Below are positions 36,972-46,847 of a DNA stretch of 55,205 nucleotides, in pieces. The notes beneath the pieces were generated by a model. It saw only the letters and a list, made by a program, of their open reading frames with translations, ran no database searches and was not told the DNA's origin. This DNA is from Bacteroides sp. SM23_62_1. GTDB taxonomy: Bacteria; Bacteroidota; Bacteroidia; Bacteroidales; SM23-62. How positions within the stretch are numbered: the stretch's first letter is position 1; the number at the start of each line of letters is the position of its first letter. The position numbers were made by a program, and so were the translations under genes. The stretch lies in assembly GCA_001304505.1 (NCBI GenBank), contig LJUQ01000002.1, forward strand, positions 1 through 55,205. The letters are read 5' to 3'.

Positions 36972-37346
36972 TCATAATTGTATTCCTCGGTCAGCAGCCC
37001 CATGACTCCACAGTGATATTCTCCTGAAGTCTACGAGTTCAAGACCGATATCTTGAAGTTCTTTCCGAAGTATCAATTTCAATCGATTAATGGTTATTGG
37101 TCGTTGCGTGAGAATCTCATCCTCACTTACATCATTGAGCACAAGATCGATGTGACGCTGAACTTGGAAAAATAAAAAAATGTTGACATCATCCTGTTCC
37201 AAAAATCCTCTAGTAGCTTCCTTGATCTGTTCTAGATCTTTAACATGATAACTAAGGACTCCCCGAAAGTCAATTTCATTTTGTTTTGGTGTTATACGAG
37301 TATAGGAAAAATCTAGATTATATATGCAATGTTCTCGGACCTTCAT
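36972..37346 (-). CDS. Hypothetical protein, weak resemblance to SPFH/band-7 C-terminal half
   Basis: The 124-residue protein has SEDEILTQRPITINRLKL followed by a helix and DIGLELVDFRRISLW. This resembles the part of SPFH/stomatin domains after the central helix (…r..in..i...l…GI.v….i…), but no membrane anchor precedes it. The match is from memory of the pattern only. Start ATG 37346 follows AGGATGAG. It stands alone between the kinase pair and adenine deaminase. Confidence 0.5.
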   Translation of the reverse strand: MKVREHCIYNLDFSYTRITPKQNEIDFRGVLSYHVKDLEQIKEATRGFLEQDDVNIFLFFQVQRHIDLVLNDVSEDEILTQRPITINRLKLILRKELQDIGLELVDFRRISLWSHGAADRGIQL

Positions 37347-37416
37347 TATGTACTTCTCATCCTAGTATTTCCTATTTTAAGATTCATAAAATAATAGAAG
37401 AATTTTCATTTATAAA

Positions 37417-39189
37417 CTAATGGATAATAAGATTTGTAAAGGTAAATTTACCTACATCCACAAGACCTTTGTCAGTAAGTTTTAGATGAGGGATCACAGA
37501 GAGTGCCATAAAGGATAATGCCATTAAGGGTTCATCAAACTCAGTAATATCTTTGAAAATACTGTTTAGCTGAATTAATTGATCGTGAAGTATTGAATAC
37601 GGTTCTAAGGTCATCAAACCACCATAAGGAAGGGGTAACCTTTGGGTTTTGTCTTCTGCAATGACAACATATCCTCCCTTGATTCTATGTAATTCTTTAG
37701 CTGCATTAACCATTACATTATGATCAGTTCCAGCAACAATGAGGTTGTGACAATCGTGAGCTACAGTAGTCGCCATAGCGAAATTTTTGCTCTTAATACC
37801 AAATCCTTTGATAAAAGCATTGGCAATATTTCCATTAATCCCATAACGCTCAATAACAGACAATGATAGTATATCTTTTTCAGGTGCGGGGTGTATCCAT
37901 CCATTCTTCACCTGTAAATTTTCTTCCAGTGCTCCTGTTATGACTGAATGTGGTAGAACCTCAATAACCCGTGTAAGATAAGTACCATCTACAAGAGATA
38001 TAGTTGCCCGAAGAGATTCGTGATTGAAGTTAGGGGGTAATTTAACTGTATCAATTGCCCAAAATGGAAATTCTGGTTCAGAAAAAATCCATTTAAGGTT
38101 TTTATCTTTAAAAACGACTTTTCCACCAAAAATTACCGAATCTACCTTAAATTGTTTAAGATCTTCAAAAATTACCATGTCCGCTATTTTCCCAGGAGCG
38201 ATACTACCAATCTCATTTTCTAGTCCAAGGTATGTCGCTGGATTGATAGTAGCCATTTGTAACACTGATAATGGAGGAAGCCCTTCCTCAACAGCTATTC
38301 TTAATTGAGTATCTAAATGCCCGTTTCTTAGTAAATCGATAATATTGCGATCATCGGAGGCCATAAGACAATTCCTTAGATCTAAATTCGTACCTTTCAC
38401 AGCTTTCAGTACATTACGTAGATCTTTTGTTAAAGAACCCTCTCGCGCCATTACCCTCATCCCTTTACGTAATTTCTCTAGAAATTCCTCTGCTGTGGTA
38501 CTCTCATGGTCAGACTGAGGGCCAGCTGCAATATAGGCATCTAAATTATTACCAGAAACCCCAGGGCTATGTCCATCTACTACGTTTAACTTAGAACCCA
38601 AAACAATTTTGGTTAAAACCTCCTCATCTTTGTAAAGTACTCCTGGATAATTCATCACCTCTCCAAGTCCAAAGAACCGTGATTCTTTTTCAATTAGCTC
38701 TTTTATTGTTTTGGAGTCAATGTTGTGGGCAGAAGTTTCCAGACCTGGTGCTGCAGGCACACAAGAAGGAATCTCGATGAGAAAACGTAAAGGGAGGCCT
38801 TCAGATTGAGATAAAAGAAGAAGTAAACCTTTTACACCAAGAGCATTTCCTATCTCGTGTGGATCTAGGAGGACTGTTGTTGTTCCTCGAGGTACTACAA
38901 CCTTAGCAAATTCACTTGGGGGCATCATAGTGCTCTCAATATGAAGATGCGACTCAATAAGCCCAGGAGAAATATATTTTCCAGTCATGTCCATTTGTTT
39001 TTTAGTATTCTTTGGGTCTAATGAGCCTGGGATTGCTACATTTGCTATCCGATTATTATAGATAGTTATATCAGCTTTATATAATTCCCGAGTGATTACA
39101 TTTACAAGAGTCCCGTTTTTAATTAGTAAATCAGATGGAATTTCTCCACGAGCACATGAAATTAATTCTTTAAGGAATGAGATATCCAT
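37417..39189 (-). CDS. ade: Adenine deaminase
   Basis: The enzyme converts adenine to hypoxanthine and ammonia in purine salvage. The 590-residue protein shows the family's amidohydrolase motif PGLIESHLHIEST, VVPRGTTTVLLDPHEIGNALG, VDGHSPGVSG, CLMASDDRN, and a C-terminal domain with VAHDCHNLIVAGTD and the loop LPYGGLM. ATG 39189 is preferred over TTG 39204 because GGGAG lies nine bases upstream. All metal-ligand motifs look intact. It follows the gene at 39226 by 36 bases on the same strand. Confidence 0.95.
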   Translation of the reverse strand: MDISFLKELISCARGEIPSDLLIKNGTLVNVITRELYKADITIYNNRIANVAIPGSLDPKNTKKQMDMTGKYISPGLIESHLHIESTMMPPSEFAKVVVPRGTTTVLLDPHEIGNALGVKGLLLLLSQSEGLPLRFLIEIPSCVPAAPGLETSAHNIDSKTIKELIEKESRFFGLGEVMNYPGVLYKDEEVLTKIVLGSKLNVVDGHSPGVSGNNLDAYIAAGPQSDHESTTAEEFLEKLRKGMRVMAREGSLTKDLRNVLKAVKGTNLDLRNCLMASDDRNIIDLLRNGHLDTQLRIAVEEGLPPLSVLQMATINPATYLGLENEIGSIAPGKIADMVIFEDLKQFKVDSVIFGGKVVFKDKNLKWIFSEPEFPFWAIDTVKLPPNFNHESLRATISLVDGTYLTRVIEVLPHSVITGALEENLQVKNGWIHPAPEKDILSLSVIERYGINGNIANAFIKGFGIKSKNFAMATTVAHDCHNLIVAGTDHNVMVNAAKELHRIKGGYVVIAEDKTQRLPLPYGGLMTLEPYSILHDQLIQLNSIFKDITEFDEPLMALSFMALSVIPHLKLTDKGLVDVGKFTFTNLIIH

Positions 39190-39225
39190 GAAAAAAGCTC
39201 CCAATATTTGAAAAGTTCGTGGGTC

Positions 39226-40077
39226 TTATTTATAAGATTTATAGATTATATCCCAAAGGTCTTCTACCGTTACACTCTTCCGCTTGATGATTTTCAATTC
39301 CAGTTTTAAATTATCTAATTCTAATTGAAAATAATCGGTAAAATTCTCAAATAATGCTTGTTTTAGCATAAGGGGTAGTGTCAAACGAAGGAAAGCCTTG
39401 TTACGCTCTGCTGTCTGATCCATATTATAATTGACAATGGTAATGAGTTCATCTGTCCGTGAGATAAGTCGTTTGAAGTCACTACCAATGATATTTACAA
39501 TGGATTTATCAGAATCCAATTCTTTGTCTAAAGAAAACACCTCACTCATAGTTTCTGACATAGGTTTAAGGACGTTTTCAGAAAAAGTGGCTAGGGAATT
39601 TTCTAACTGTGCCTCAAAATCAATCTCAAGTAAAGCGTTCAGTGCTACAAAATAATCCTTTCTCAAAGGTCTAAACTCTGCTGTTTGGGCATAGAGCTGT
39701 TTTTCAGAACCACGGATAGAGATAGGATAAAGATCTCCTCGATAAAACTCTAGGTAACCAGTTTTCGGGGGTTCCGAGAAAATTAGAGTGTATCCTTCAA
39801 TCTTTTGAGCTATTTCTTCTAGAAATTCTATTGTAACAAGTGGCATTAGCTCTAAGGGAAAATCAGCATCAGGTACAATCCGATGATTAACATCTGGAAC
39901 AGGATCATTGAATTTAATAACATCGAATGTTTTCTCAACACCATCTACTTCAATGACGCAGCTTACTTTGTCTGTCGAAAGATGAATAGTTTTTAAGGCC
40001 TCTAGTCCAGAAACATCAATGATTTTCTCTGTTGTTGTCCCTTCAATCGTGATAGGAGGGAATAAGGTAAAATACAA
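39226..40077 (-). CDS. Hypothetical protein upstream of adenine deaminase
   Basis: The 283-residue protein begins with a beta-rich part (~1-150), then is mainly helical (~150-283), with possible coiled-coil in NSLATFSENVLKPMSE and LQLELDNLKLELKI-like stretches. No signal peptide, membrane segment or enzyme motif is visible, and I do not recognise the family. The TTG start at 40077 has GGTGA seven bases upstream. It probably shares a transcript with adenine deaminase. Confidence 0.6.
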   Translation of the reverse strand: MYFTLFPPITIEGTTTEKIIDVSGLEALKTIHLSTDKVSCVIEVDGVEKTFDVIKFNDPVPDVNHRIVPDADFPLELMPLVTIEFLEEIAQKIEGYTLIFSEPPKTGYLEFYRGDLYPISIRGSEKQLYAQTAEFRPLRKDYFVALNALLEIDFEAQLENSLATFSENVLKPMSETMSEVFSLDKELDSDKSIVNIIGSDFKRLISRTDELITIVNYNMDQTAERNKAFLRLTLPLMLKQALFENFTDYFQLELDNLKLELKIIKRKSVTVEDLWDIIYKSYK

Positions 40078-40197
40078 TTAGCTTTCACCAGTTTAATATC
40101 TTTTATCAGAAAATCTTTACTTTATTATTATGATAATCTCTTACATATAAGCCTTGTTTTAATCTAACTTTTTTTACATATATAGAACAATTAGTAT

Positions 40198-42003
40198 CTA
40201 TTTTTTCAATAAATCTGCTAATCCACTTGACTCCAACCATTCCCGATCACTCTTCTCCATTCGTGAAAAAGCATGAATTTCTTTTTTCAGTGTATTAGAC
40301 GGTTTCTGTGAAGTTAAGGTATTAATCATTTGGAGAATCAGTGTTTTTGCATTCGATATTGATACTTCGTGAATCCTATCCGAAAACCAAGGTTCTATAC
40401 TCTTCACTCTCTTTTTTAATAGCCAACGGAAGTTACCATCAAAACAAATAGATATTCCCCAATCTGAGTTGTTTCGCTGAATTCTCCCATGAGCCTGTTG
40501 TATTGATATTAAAACATCATTTTCAAGGAATTGAGGATATTTTTTAGTTTTTTTCTGAATAATAGGATCTTTTAGCATAGGAAACGGTAATTTAGGGATT
40601 AAACATAAACGTGCTAGGTCATTATCTAAAGAGATTCCCTCCCAAGCTGAAGGAGTAATGAGGACATCTCCTTTACGATTTACAACAAAATCTTTGATAG
40701 CAGTATCAGATTTCCCAGCTGTGTGGGTAATCACTTGAAGTTTATTTGCTTTAGCAAGCTGGCCCATCAAATTTGCTAGTTCAAAGCTGGAGGTTAAGAT
40801 TAACCCGCGTAGACGATGCTGTTTCAAAAGTTGTAGGAATTTCTGAGATTGATTTTCTATAGATCTAAAGGAATTTTGTTTTTTTTCGCGAGTGGCCGTA
40901 GATAATCTTTCTGCTTCATTTAATAAAATGAAAGGGTGATTTTCTTTCCTAAATGAGGAGGTTTCATGAATGTAATGACAATATTGAGGATTCAAGCCAA
41001 GTAGCTGAGCCAAATATTCGCCATCACCAATCGTTGCTGATAAAAAGAGATTCTTACTCCCTCGGAATAATCTAGAAAAAATGAATGCGATATCAAATGG
41101 TTGAATAACAAGTCGTACTTTTTTTGAAAATCTGTCACGTTGAAAAAAGAAGGATAAATCTGATGATTCTGGATTTTTAATTAAATCTGATAGCGCTGAT
41201 ATCATTTCAGTTATTTTTCTTAGCTCCCTCAAAGTTTCTAAATCAGTTTTTCTAGGATTTTCATTCAAAACAGTTGCAATGTTCTTTTCACGTTCTATTA
41301 AGACGGAATGAAGGCTTTTGATGAAATCCAGACCTTTCTCCATTGCAACTTCAATAAAATGGTTATTATTCAGTTGATTCTCCCAAACAATGAATTTTTG
41401 GGAAATATCTTGATCATTTGTGATTTCCTGTAAAAATTTAGGGTGGATTTCAAGACGTAACAAGCTTTCTAGATTTAACAAATTATGAGCTTCATCAAAA
41501 ATACGAAAAATAGCCTTATCTTCACCTAAAACTAGATATTTAAAAACCCACCAATTCAAAATCCGAACCTGACTTTTTCTAATTCTCCTCCGAGCTTTCA
41601 AGAGGTGACAACTCTGTTTCGAACGGCAGCTCTGTGCATAAGTGGGATCAAAGGCACACGGAGAGATATTAGCACCTGATCTGATGATAGGGCAATAATA
41701 AGAAGATCTTCCTTTGAGTAATGCTACAGAAAAGTCATGTTTTCGTGCATACGCCTTTAAGATATTATACCAGAAATCTTGATGCATACGGTATGGCACT
41801 AGAATATCAATTTTATCCATCGAGTTTGTATGAAGATAATCAGCTACTAGACAAGCTGCGAGATCTGTTTTACCAGATCCAGTAGGGAGTGAACAAAAAA
41901 ACGAGTTATATCGTGACCAATTTTGTTGAATAGAATCAAATGTACGTTGTTGCTGGGGACGAACTGTAGGATGGATAATTAATTGTGAAATGGGAGTGTT
42001 CAA
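40198..42003 (-). CDS. XPD/DinG-type FeS helicase
   Basis: The 601-residue SF2 helicase has Walker A TGSGKT (41-46), an inserted FeS domain with Cys104, Cys116, Cys126 and Cys132, the DEAH box FDEAHNL (Asp170 to His173), SATIGDGEYL, and motif VI QQAHGRIQRN. XPD-family enzymes unwind DNA 5' to 3' in repair or replication-fork processing. At ~600 residues it is close to archaeal XPD but diverged in the Arch region. The TTG start at 42003 is preceded by TTGAGG. It is transcribed alone after a basic small protein. Confidence 0.9.
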   Translation of the reverse strand: MNTPISQLIIHPTVRPQQQRTFDSIQQNWSRYNSFFCSLPTGSGKTDLAACLVADYLHTNSMDKIDILVPYRMHQDFWYNILKAYARKHDFSVALLKGRSSYYCPIIRSGANISPCAFDPTYAQSCRSKQSCHLLKARRRIRKSQVRILNWWVFKYLVLGEDKAIFRIFDEAHNLLNLESLLRLEIHPKFLQEITNDQDISQKFIVWENQLNNNHFIEVAMEKGLDFIKSLHSVLIEREKNIATVLNENPRKTDLETLRELRKITEMISALSDLIKNPESSDLSFFFQRDRFSKKVRLVIQPFDIAFIFSRLFRGSKNLFLSATIGDGEYLAQLLGLNPQYCHYIHETSSFRKENHPFILLNEAERLSTATREKKQNSFRSIENQSQKFLQLLKQHRLRGLILTSSFELANLMGQLAKANKLQVITHTAGKSDTAIKDFVVNRKGDVLITPSAWEGISLDNDLARLCLIPKLPFPMLKDPIIQKKTKKYPQFLENDVLISIQQAHGRIQRNNSDWGISICFDGNFRWLLKKRVKSIEPWFSDRIHEVSISNAKTLILQMINTLTSQKPSNTLKKEIHAFSRMEKSDREWLESSGLADLLKK

Positions 42004-42090
42004 TTGCTTTCCTCAAATTCAAGACCATTAAGAAGACCTCTTTTATATTAAATTCTATGATTAGAATAAAAGATGTAAAAATGGATTTTC

Positions 42091-42285
42091 CTAGATTTTA
42101 TACCGAGTTGCTTTCTTTAACTTTTTTGCTGTTTTTTTGTCCATTCCTTTTGGGACTCGGGTAGATGGGAAAAGAACTCCGTCTCCTTTCTGACTTCCAG
42201 CAGCTTTTGACCGCTGGCTTTTAGGTTTCAGTCGAGGTGGACGTTTACGTTTTCTTCCTCGTAGTGAATCTAGTTTTGGCGACAT
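42091..42285 (-). CDS. Small highly basic protein
   Basis: The 64-residue protein is rich in Lys and Arg (RGRKRKRPPRLKPKSQR near the N-terminus, KKTAKKLKKATRYKI at the end) and could bind nucleic acid. It fits neatly between the TPR and helicase genes on the same strand, 23 bases after the TPR gene, which supports its reality. Shortness and compositional bias limit confidence. Confidence 0.5.
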   Translation of the reverse strand: MSPKLDSLRGRKRKRPPRLKPKSQRSKAAGSQKGDGVLFPSTRVPKGMDKKTAKKLKKATRYKI

Positions 42286-42308
42286 AATGGATCCAAATAT
42301 ACTCTTAA

Positions 42309-43016
42309 CTATCTTTTCCGGAATCGACCAATGAAACGATTTAAAAATGATTGTTTTTGTTCTAATTCTGTAATTTTAGTTTTTACCTCGGGATCACGAT
42401 GATGAATGGCTTTAAGGTGGATGAGGGCCTCCGTGTTCTCTCCGTGTTCAATATAATAGTTCGCAATAAGTTTATTAGTTTCAGGATCATTTGGATTAAG
42501 TTGTTGACTCTTTTTGAGTTTCTCAAGAGCTTTTTCGGGTTCACCTTGGTTTATTAGAATTTCTGCTTGGTGGCAAAGCGCCTGAGAAAAGTCGGGTTTC
42601 AGTTTTATTGCCTGGCCATATTTCTCATAAGCCCTATCCAACTGATCTTGAAGTTGAAGAATTCTCGCAGAATTGAAATAAGCCCATTCGTTCTCATCAA
42701 TGAAATTACTTAGATTATAATATTCCAATGCCTGAGAGAAATCTCCCTCATAATAGAAATAATTTCCTAAACGGACAAATAAACGTTGATCGAAACCTTG
42801 TTCAAGATGAGTGGGGTTGTTACGTATTTCTTCAAGGCCAAATTCAAATTTTTCGATCAAGAGAGTTAACTGATCATGTTCCTGTGGTGATAACTCATCT
42901 AAAGACAACTTGTCCTGAATTTCTTGAGTAATTCCAAGTCTATCAAAAATCATCGAAAGATTGGTCTGTAGATGATAAAGTTCCTGGAGTTTTGTCACTA
43001 TATTTCGACTCTTCAC
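42309..43016 (-). CDS. TPR-repeat protein
   Basis: The 235-residue protein has about four tetratricopeptide repeats in residues ~100-225: FVRLGNYFYYEGDFSQALEY, AYEKYGQAIKLKP, ALEKLKKSQQLNPNDPE and YIEHGENTEALIHLKAI. TPRs are scaffolds for protein contacts. No signal or membrane segment is seen. The start is GTG 43016, without a strong ribosome binding site. It may share a transcript with the small basic protein and helicase. Confidence 0.82.
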   Translation of the reverse strand: MKSRNIVTKLQELYHLQTNLSMIFDRLGITQEIQDKLSLDELSPQEHDQLTLLIEKFEFGLEEIRNNPTHLEQGFDQRLFVRLGNYFYYEGDFSQALEYYNLSNFIDENEWAYFNSARILQLQDQLDRAYEKYGQAIKLKPDFSQALCHQAEILINQGEPEKALEKLKKSQQLNPNDPETNKLIANYYIEHGENTEALIHLKAIHHRDPEVKTKITELEQKQSFLNRFIGRFRKR

Positions 43017-43485
43017 GAAAGCATGTTGATTTTTGATAGTTATTAACGTGAGTTATTCATCCATTATTCGACTATGAGCTTCATTCGGTTTTGTGTTCAT
43101 CAGAAATTATGATTCCTGAAGAATAACTTTACGAGTTGATAAAAAAGTTTTTCCTTTGTATCTCACACAGTTTACTACTCGGAATTCAAAACCTACTTGG
43201 AAGAATTAGTGAATTTTAGTAAGAATTACGTTTCTTTATTTCTATAAGCTATTCATTTTTGATAATATCTGCAACTAAACTATATACCAAGTTTTCCAAT
43301 CTACTGTGGGCTATTCATCCTTTCCCTAGAAAAAAGAGGCTCATTGAAAATTTTTGAGGGAATAATTATAATAAACAAACAATTTTAATAGTCGATTTAT
43401 TTCTAATTATCATAACAAAATCACCATGTAGGAGAGTATTTTTAATTATTGGAACAAAAGAATCCAGCGAAAAGGAATGAGATCC
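43017..43485. other. Intergenic region between TPR and Lrp-RAM genes
   Basis: About 470 AT-rich bases between two divergent genes hold no convincing ORF and no RNA hallmark that I can see. It should contain both promoters; TTATAATAAACAAA near 43365-43380 is TATA-like for the rightward gene. Confidence 0.35.
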
Positions 43486-43740
43486 ATGGTTGATGCTGTT
43501 GTTTTATTATGTGTTTTTCCTGGAAAGGAACATCCTGTAAAAGACGAAATATCAAGAATCGAACAGGTAAAATCTTGTCGTGTTACCTTTGGTGAGTATG
43601 ATCTAGTCGCTGAGGTTCAAACCGAGAAAATTAAAGAACTTGGAACTCTTATGACAAAAAAAATTCGAGCAATTGAAGGTATTACGAAATCAGTAACCCT
43701 CATAATCAGTGAGTCATTAGAGAACAATAATCCAGCTTAA
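43486..43740 (+). CDS. Stand-alone Lrp/AsnC ligand-binding (RAM) domain
   Basis: The ~84-residue protein is a single RAM domain: VDAVVLLCVFPGKEH, EQVKSCRVTFGEYDLVAEV and EGITKSVTLIISE. There is no HTH. Stand-alone RAM proteins oligomerise and bind amino acids or similar ligands, and may modulate full Lrp regulators. ATG 43486 is preferred over ATG 43477 because AAGGA lies nine bases upstream. It converges with the thiQ end, 46 bases away. Confidence 0.9.
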   Translation: MVDAVVLLCVFPGKEHPVKDEISRIEQVKSCRVTFGEYDLVAEVQTEKIKELGTLMTKKIRAIEGITKSVTLIISESLENNNPA

Positions 43741-43786
43741 TTCTGGTTCATATATGGGGAATTTAGTGATATGACTTAATATCTTG

Positions 43787-44851
43787 TTAAAACCAGTGCA
43801 TTTTCTGTTGAGGGATTACTAGGGAAAGAGATTCTCCTATCGTAGGAATAAATTCATTGTTTGTCGATATTTGAACAGTGAGCTGCTTCTCATTTTGAAG
43901 CTGGAAAATGAGTTGATGCTTAGTACGCCCCCAAATAATGCCCAATAATTCTCCAACAATCCGAAAATCATCACTGAGGTTTTCAGCTGACTTTTGAATT
44001 GATATATCGGTTTCGGGGATCCAGAATCCCGATAGAGGTTTCTCACGCGTATAATCTGGACGGGGAAACCAGCCAAGCGAGGTCAATAATAGTTCTTTTC
44101 CTGTTTCATCTTGAGTTCGCTGAATAACTGGAAATATGTTTGATCTTCCCATAATCTGTAAGACTTTCGCAGAACTGGGAGACGTGAAAACATCTTTTGC
44201 TGGGACAGATTGAATAGTTTTTCCCGAGTCCATTAAAACTAAGCGATCACAAACCGAAATAGCTTCCTCAGGATTATGGGTTACAAAAATAGCTGTTGTT
44301 GTGGTTGTTTTGAGAACTTTCCTAACTTCCCAACGTAAGTGGAAAGATAATGTAGTATCTAGTGAGGACAAAGGTTCATCCATTAACAAGAGGTTTGGTT
44401 CTGGAGCAAGAGCTCGTGCAAGAGCAACTCTTTGTTGTTGCCCCCCACTAATCTCATGAGGTAATTTTGATTCTAATTTTTGTAACTTCAGCAATTTCAT
44501 GAGAGATTGAGTTTTTTGGATTAGATCTTCCTTTTCCCATCTTTTTGCTTTCAATCCGAATGAGATGTTCTCAAAAACAGTCAAGTGAGGGAATAAGGCT
44601 AAATTCTGGGGAATATATCCAAAATTTCGCAATTCTGGAGGAGTTTTAACTATCGACACACCTTCAAGACGAATGTCTCCATTTGTAGGAGTCAATAATC
44701 CCAGAATAGCTTTCAGAATAGTTGTTTTACCACACCCCGAGGGGCCAAGAATACCTAATATTTCTCCTTTTGAAACAGAAAAACTAACTGAATCAACTGC
44801 AATAATGTCTTCAAAATGCTTTGATAATTCCTCAATTTCAAGGAATGCCAT
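43787..44851 (-). CDS. thiQ: ABC importer ATPase, thiamine (ThiQ-like)
   Basis: The ~354-residue ATPase has Walker A GPSGCGKTT, signature ISGGQQQRVALARALA, Walker B LLLMDEPLSSLD and the switch His in VTHNPEEA. A C-terminal TOBE-like beta domain (~250-354) makes it longer than bacterial ThiQ and closer to FbpC/PotA. Assignment to thiamine rests on the adjacent ThiB-like binding protein and ThiR. ATG 44851 is preferred: GGAG lies 13 bases upstream, whereas TTG 44863 is one base from it. It is the last gene of the transporter operon. Confidence 0.87.
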   Translation of the reverse strand: MAFLEIEELSKHFEDIIAVDSVSFSVSKGEILGILGPSGCGKTTILKAILGLLTPTNGDIRLEGVSIVKTPPELRNFGYIPQNLALFPHLTVFENISFGLKAKRWEKEDLIQKTQSLMKLLKLQKLESKLPHEISGGQQQRVALARALAPEPNLLLMDEPLSSLDTTLSFHLRWEVRKVLKTTTTTAIFVTHNPEEAISVCDRLVLMDSGKTIQSVPAKDVFTSPSSAKVLQIMGRSNIFPVIQRTQDETGKELLLTSLGWFPRPDYTREKPLSGFWIPETDISIQKSAENLSDDFRIVGELLGIIWGRTKHQLIFQLQNEKQLTVQISTNNEFIPTIGESLSLVIPQQKMHWF

Positions 44852-44872
44852 GTTTCTTTTCAAGCTCCTATA

Positions 44873-46810
44873 TTAAAAGTGAAATTCGTCTTCCCCAAGT
44901 TTTTGAACGAGGAGAAAAGCGATACTGCAAACTAGGATTAAGATTGAAGCCATTATTGAAGAGTTTTGTAATTGCCTTAGACTTAGGAATTTATAGATTC
45001 CGATCGTCATCGTTGTGAATTCTGAACGAGCAATAAAATAAGTTGCACCAAATTCACCAAAACTAATAGCTAATGCAAAAGTTGCTCCAGCTAATATACC
45101 AGATGAAATTATCGGTAATTCAATATTTCGGAAAATGTGCCATCTGGAAGCTCCTAATGTTTTCCCCATCTCGATGAGGCCAAAATCAATTTTGTTATAC
45201 GCTGTGCTAACACTTCGAGATACAAAGGGATACGCAGCAATAAGATGAGCAAGGATAATAGGTATCCATGCATCTTGGGAGGAAATACGAATAAAACCAA
45301 ACGCACGAAGCATACCCAGGCCAATGGTAATAGATGAGGTAACTAAGGGAAGGACAAGAGACCAAGAGAGGAGTAACCCCATGACTGGATGTCGTCCTAA
45401 GAAATCAGATCTTCTAATCATATAAATAGATAAAACTCCAAAGAAAGTAGAAAGTACCAATGTAATAAGCGCAAAAGCAAGAGAATTGAAAATTAAATTG
45501 ATCGCTGTTGTACCTGCTCCTAATGCAGGAATTGACTCCGGGGCCCAAATGATTCCCTTCTCTATAGATCTCAAACCAAGAAGGTGGAAAAACGCATCGA
45601 TGTTCCAACTGTTAGTAATACGATCATAGAAGGCCGAAATAAAGATGATCAAAATAGGGAGAAGAAGAAAAATCGTTAAAGATAATAGATAAATGATTAC
45701 CATACTGAAATAGATTTTATTCCTAGCGAAAAGTTCTCCTAATTTTTCCCCTGATCTTTCTCGAATTTCTCCGATGGTTAGGGGAGTGGTACGGCCAAAC
45801 TTCCAAAAGCTCACTCCAATGAGTCCTAATAATAGTATCAGCAGAATCTCAACTCGAAAGTAGAGAAACATTAGAATAGTCCCTCCAATAACTAAACATT
45901 GGAGGACTCTTCTCAAAATTGATGGTAAGAAAGTAGTGAATTTTTCACGTTTCAATACAGGTTCAGAGAAATAAAGATACAATATAATAAGAACAGATGT
46001 AATCAATAATTGAAACAAAGCTAAAGCTGCAGCTTGGTGATAATCGTATCGATAGTGAAATAACGAATAGATCTGTACTTCTAAGGTCTTATATTGAATT
46101 CCTCCCAGTGATAGGACAACCGCAAAAGACGTAAAGCAATAAAGAAAAGTAAGGATACCACTAGCAAAAATAGCAGAACTAATCTGTGGAAATGTTACAT
46201 AACGAAAGAAATGAAATTTTCGACTTCCAAGAGTGATTGCAACTTCTTCCATATCCACGTTTGCTTGTTTCCAAGCGCTAGATACCAGATGTAAAACGAT
46301 AGGGATATTATAAAACGCATGAACCAAAATTATCCCTTCGAATGTTTTATACAATTGGATTGGAGGATTTTCGAGATGAAAAGAGGTCATTAAAACAGAA
46401 TTGAGGATTCCGTTTGGCCCAATAAGCAGAACAAAACCTAACACTACAACAATTGGAGGTAACACAAACGGTATCGTTAGTATTGTTTTAAGAATTCGAT
46501 CACCAGTAAAACGATACTTAGCAAAGATATAGGCGCCAGGTAAACCAAGAATTACTGTAATGATTGCGCTGATAATTGCTTGATTTAAGGTAAATCGGAT
46601 AAAGTGTAGATTTAACGGATTTAGTAGTGCCTCTATTATAAATTCAGATGTAATATTACCAGAGTCAGACAGAACTGCATCAATTAAAACAAAAAGAAGG
46701 GGGATGAAGAAAAAGAAAAATGAAACTAGTATGGGTATCAATAAGATAAAGTTGAAAGAACTGTTAATGATTTTGTCTTTTGATGAGAAATTCTTGATCG
46801 CGTGAACCAC
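44873..46810 (-). CDS. thiP: Fused two-half ABC permease, thiamine (ThiP-like)
   Basis: The 645-residue protein has about 12 membrane helices and two permease halves. Each contains an EAA-type coupling loop: MEEVAITLGSRKFHFFRYV in the first half and LIEMGKTLGASRWHIFRNI in the second. A middle segment (~330-370) links the halves. ThiP and FbpB permeases have this fused form. GTG 46810 is the start. It follows thiB by 37 bases and precedes thiQ. Confidence 0.9.
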   Translation of the reverse strand: MVHAIKNFSSKDKIINSSFNFILLIPILVSFFFFFIPLLFVLIDAVLSDSGNITSEFIIEALLNPLNLHFIRFTLNQAIISAIITVILGLPGAYIFAKYRFTGDRILKTILTIPFVLPPIVVVLGFVLLIGPNGILNSVLMTSFHLENPPIQLYKTFEGIILVHAFYNIPIVLHLVSSAWKQANVDMEEVAITLGSRKFHFFRYVTFPQISSAIFASGILTFLYCFTSFAVVLSLGGIQYKTLEVQIYSLFHYRYDYHQAAALALFQLLITSVLIILYLYFSEPVLKREKFTTFLPSILRRVLQCLVIGGTILMFLYFRVEILLILLLGLIGVSFWKFGRTTPLTIGEIRERSGEKLGELFARNKIYFSMVIIYLLSLTIFLLLPILIIFISAFYDRITNSWNIDAFFHLLGLRSIEKGIIWAPESIPALGAGTTAINLIFNSLAFALITLVLSTFFGVLSIYMIRRSDFLGRHPVMGLLLSWSLVLPLVTSSITIGLGMLRAFGFIRISSQDAWIPIILAHLIAAYPFVSRSVSTAYNKIDFGLIEMGKTLGASRWHIFRNIELPIISSGILAGATFALAISFGEFGATYFIARSEFTTMTIGIYKFLSLRQLQNSSIMASILILVCSIAFLLVQKLGEDEFHF

Positions 46811-46847
46811 ATAAGATCCCTGACACTAATTAATTAGCTAGTAAGTC

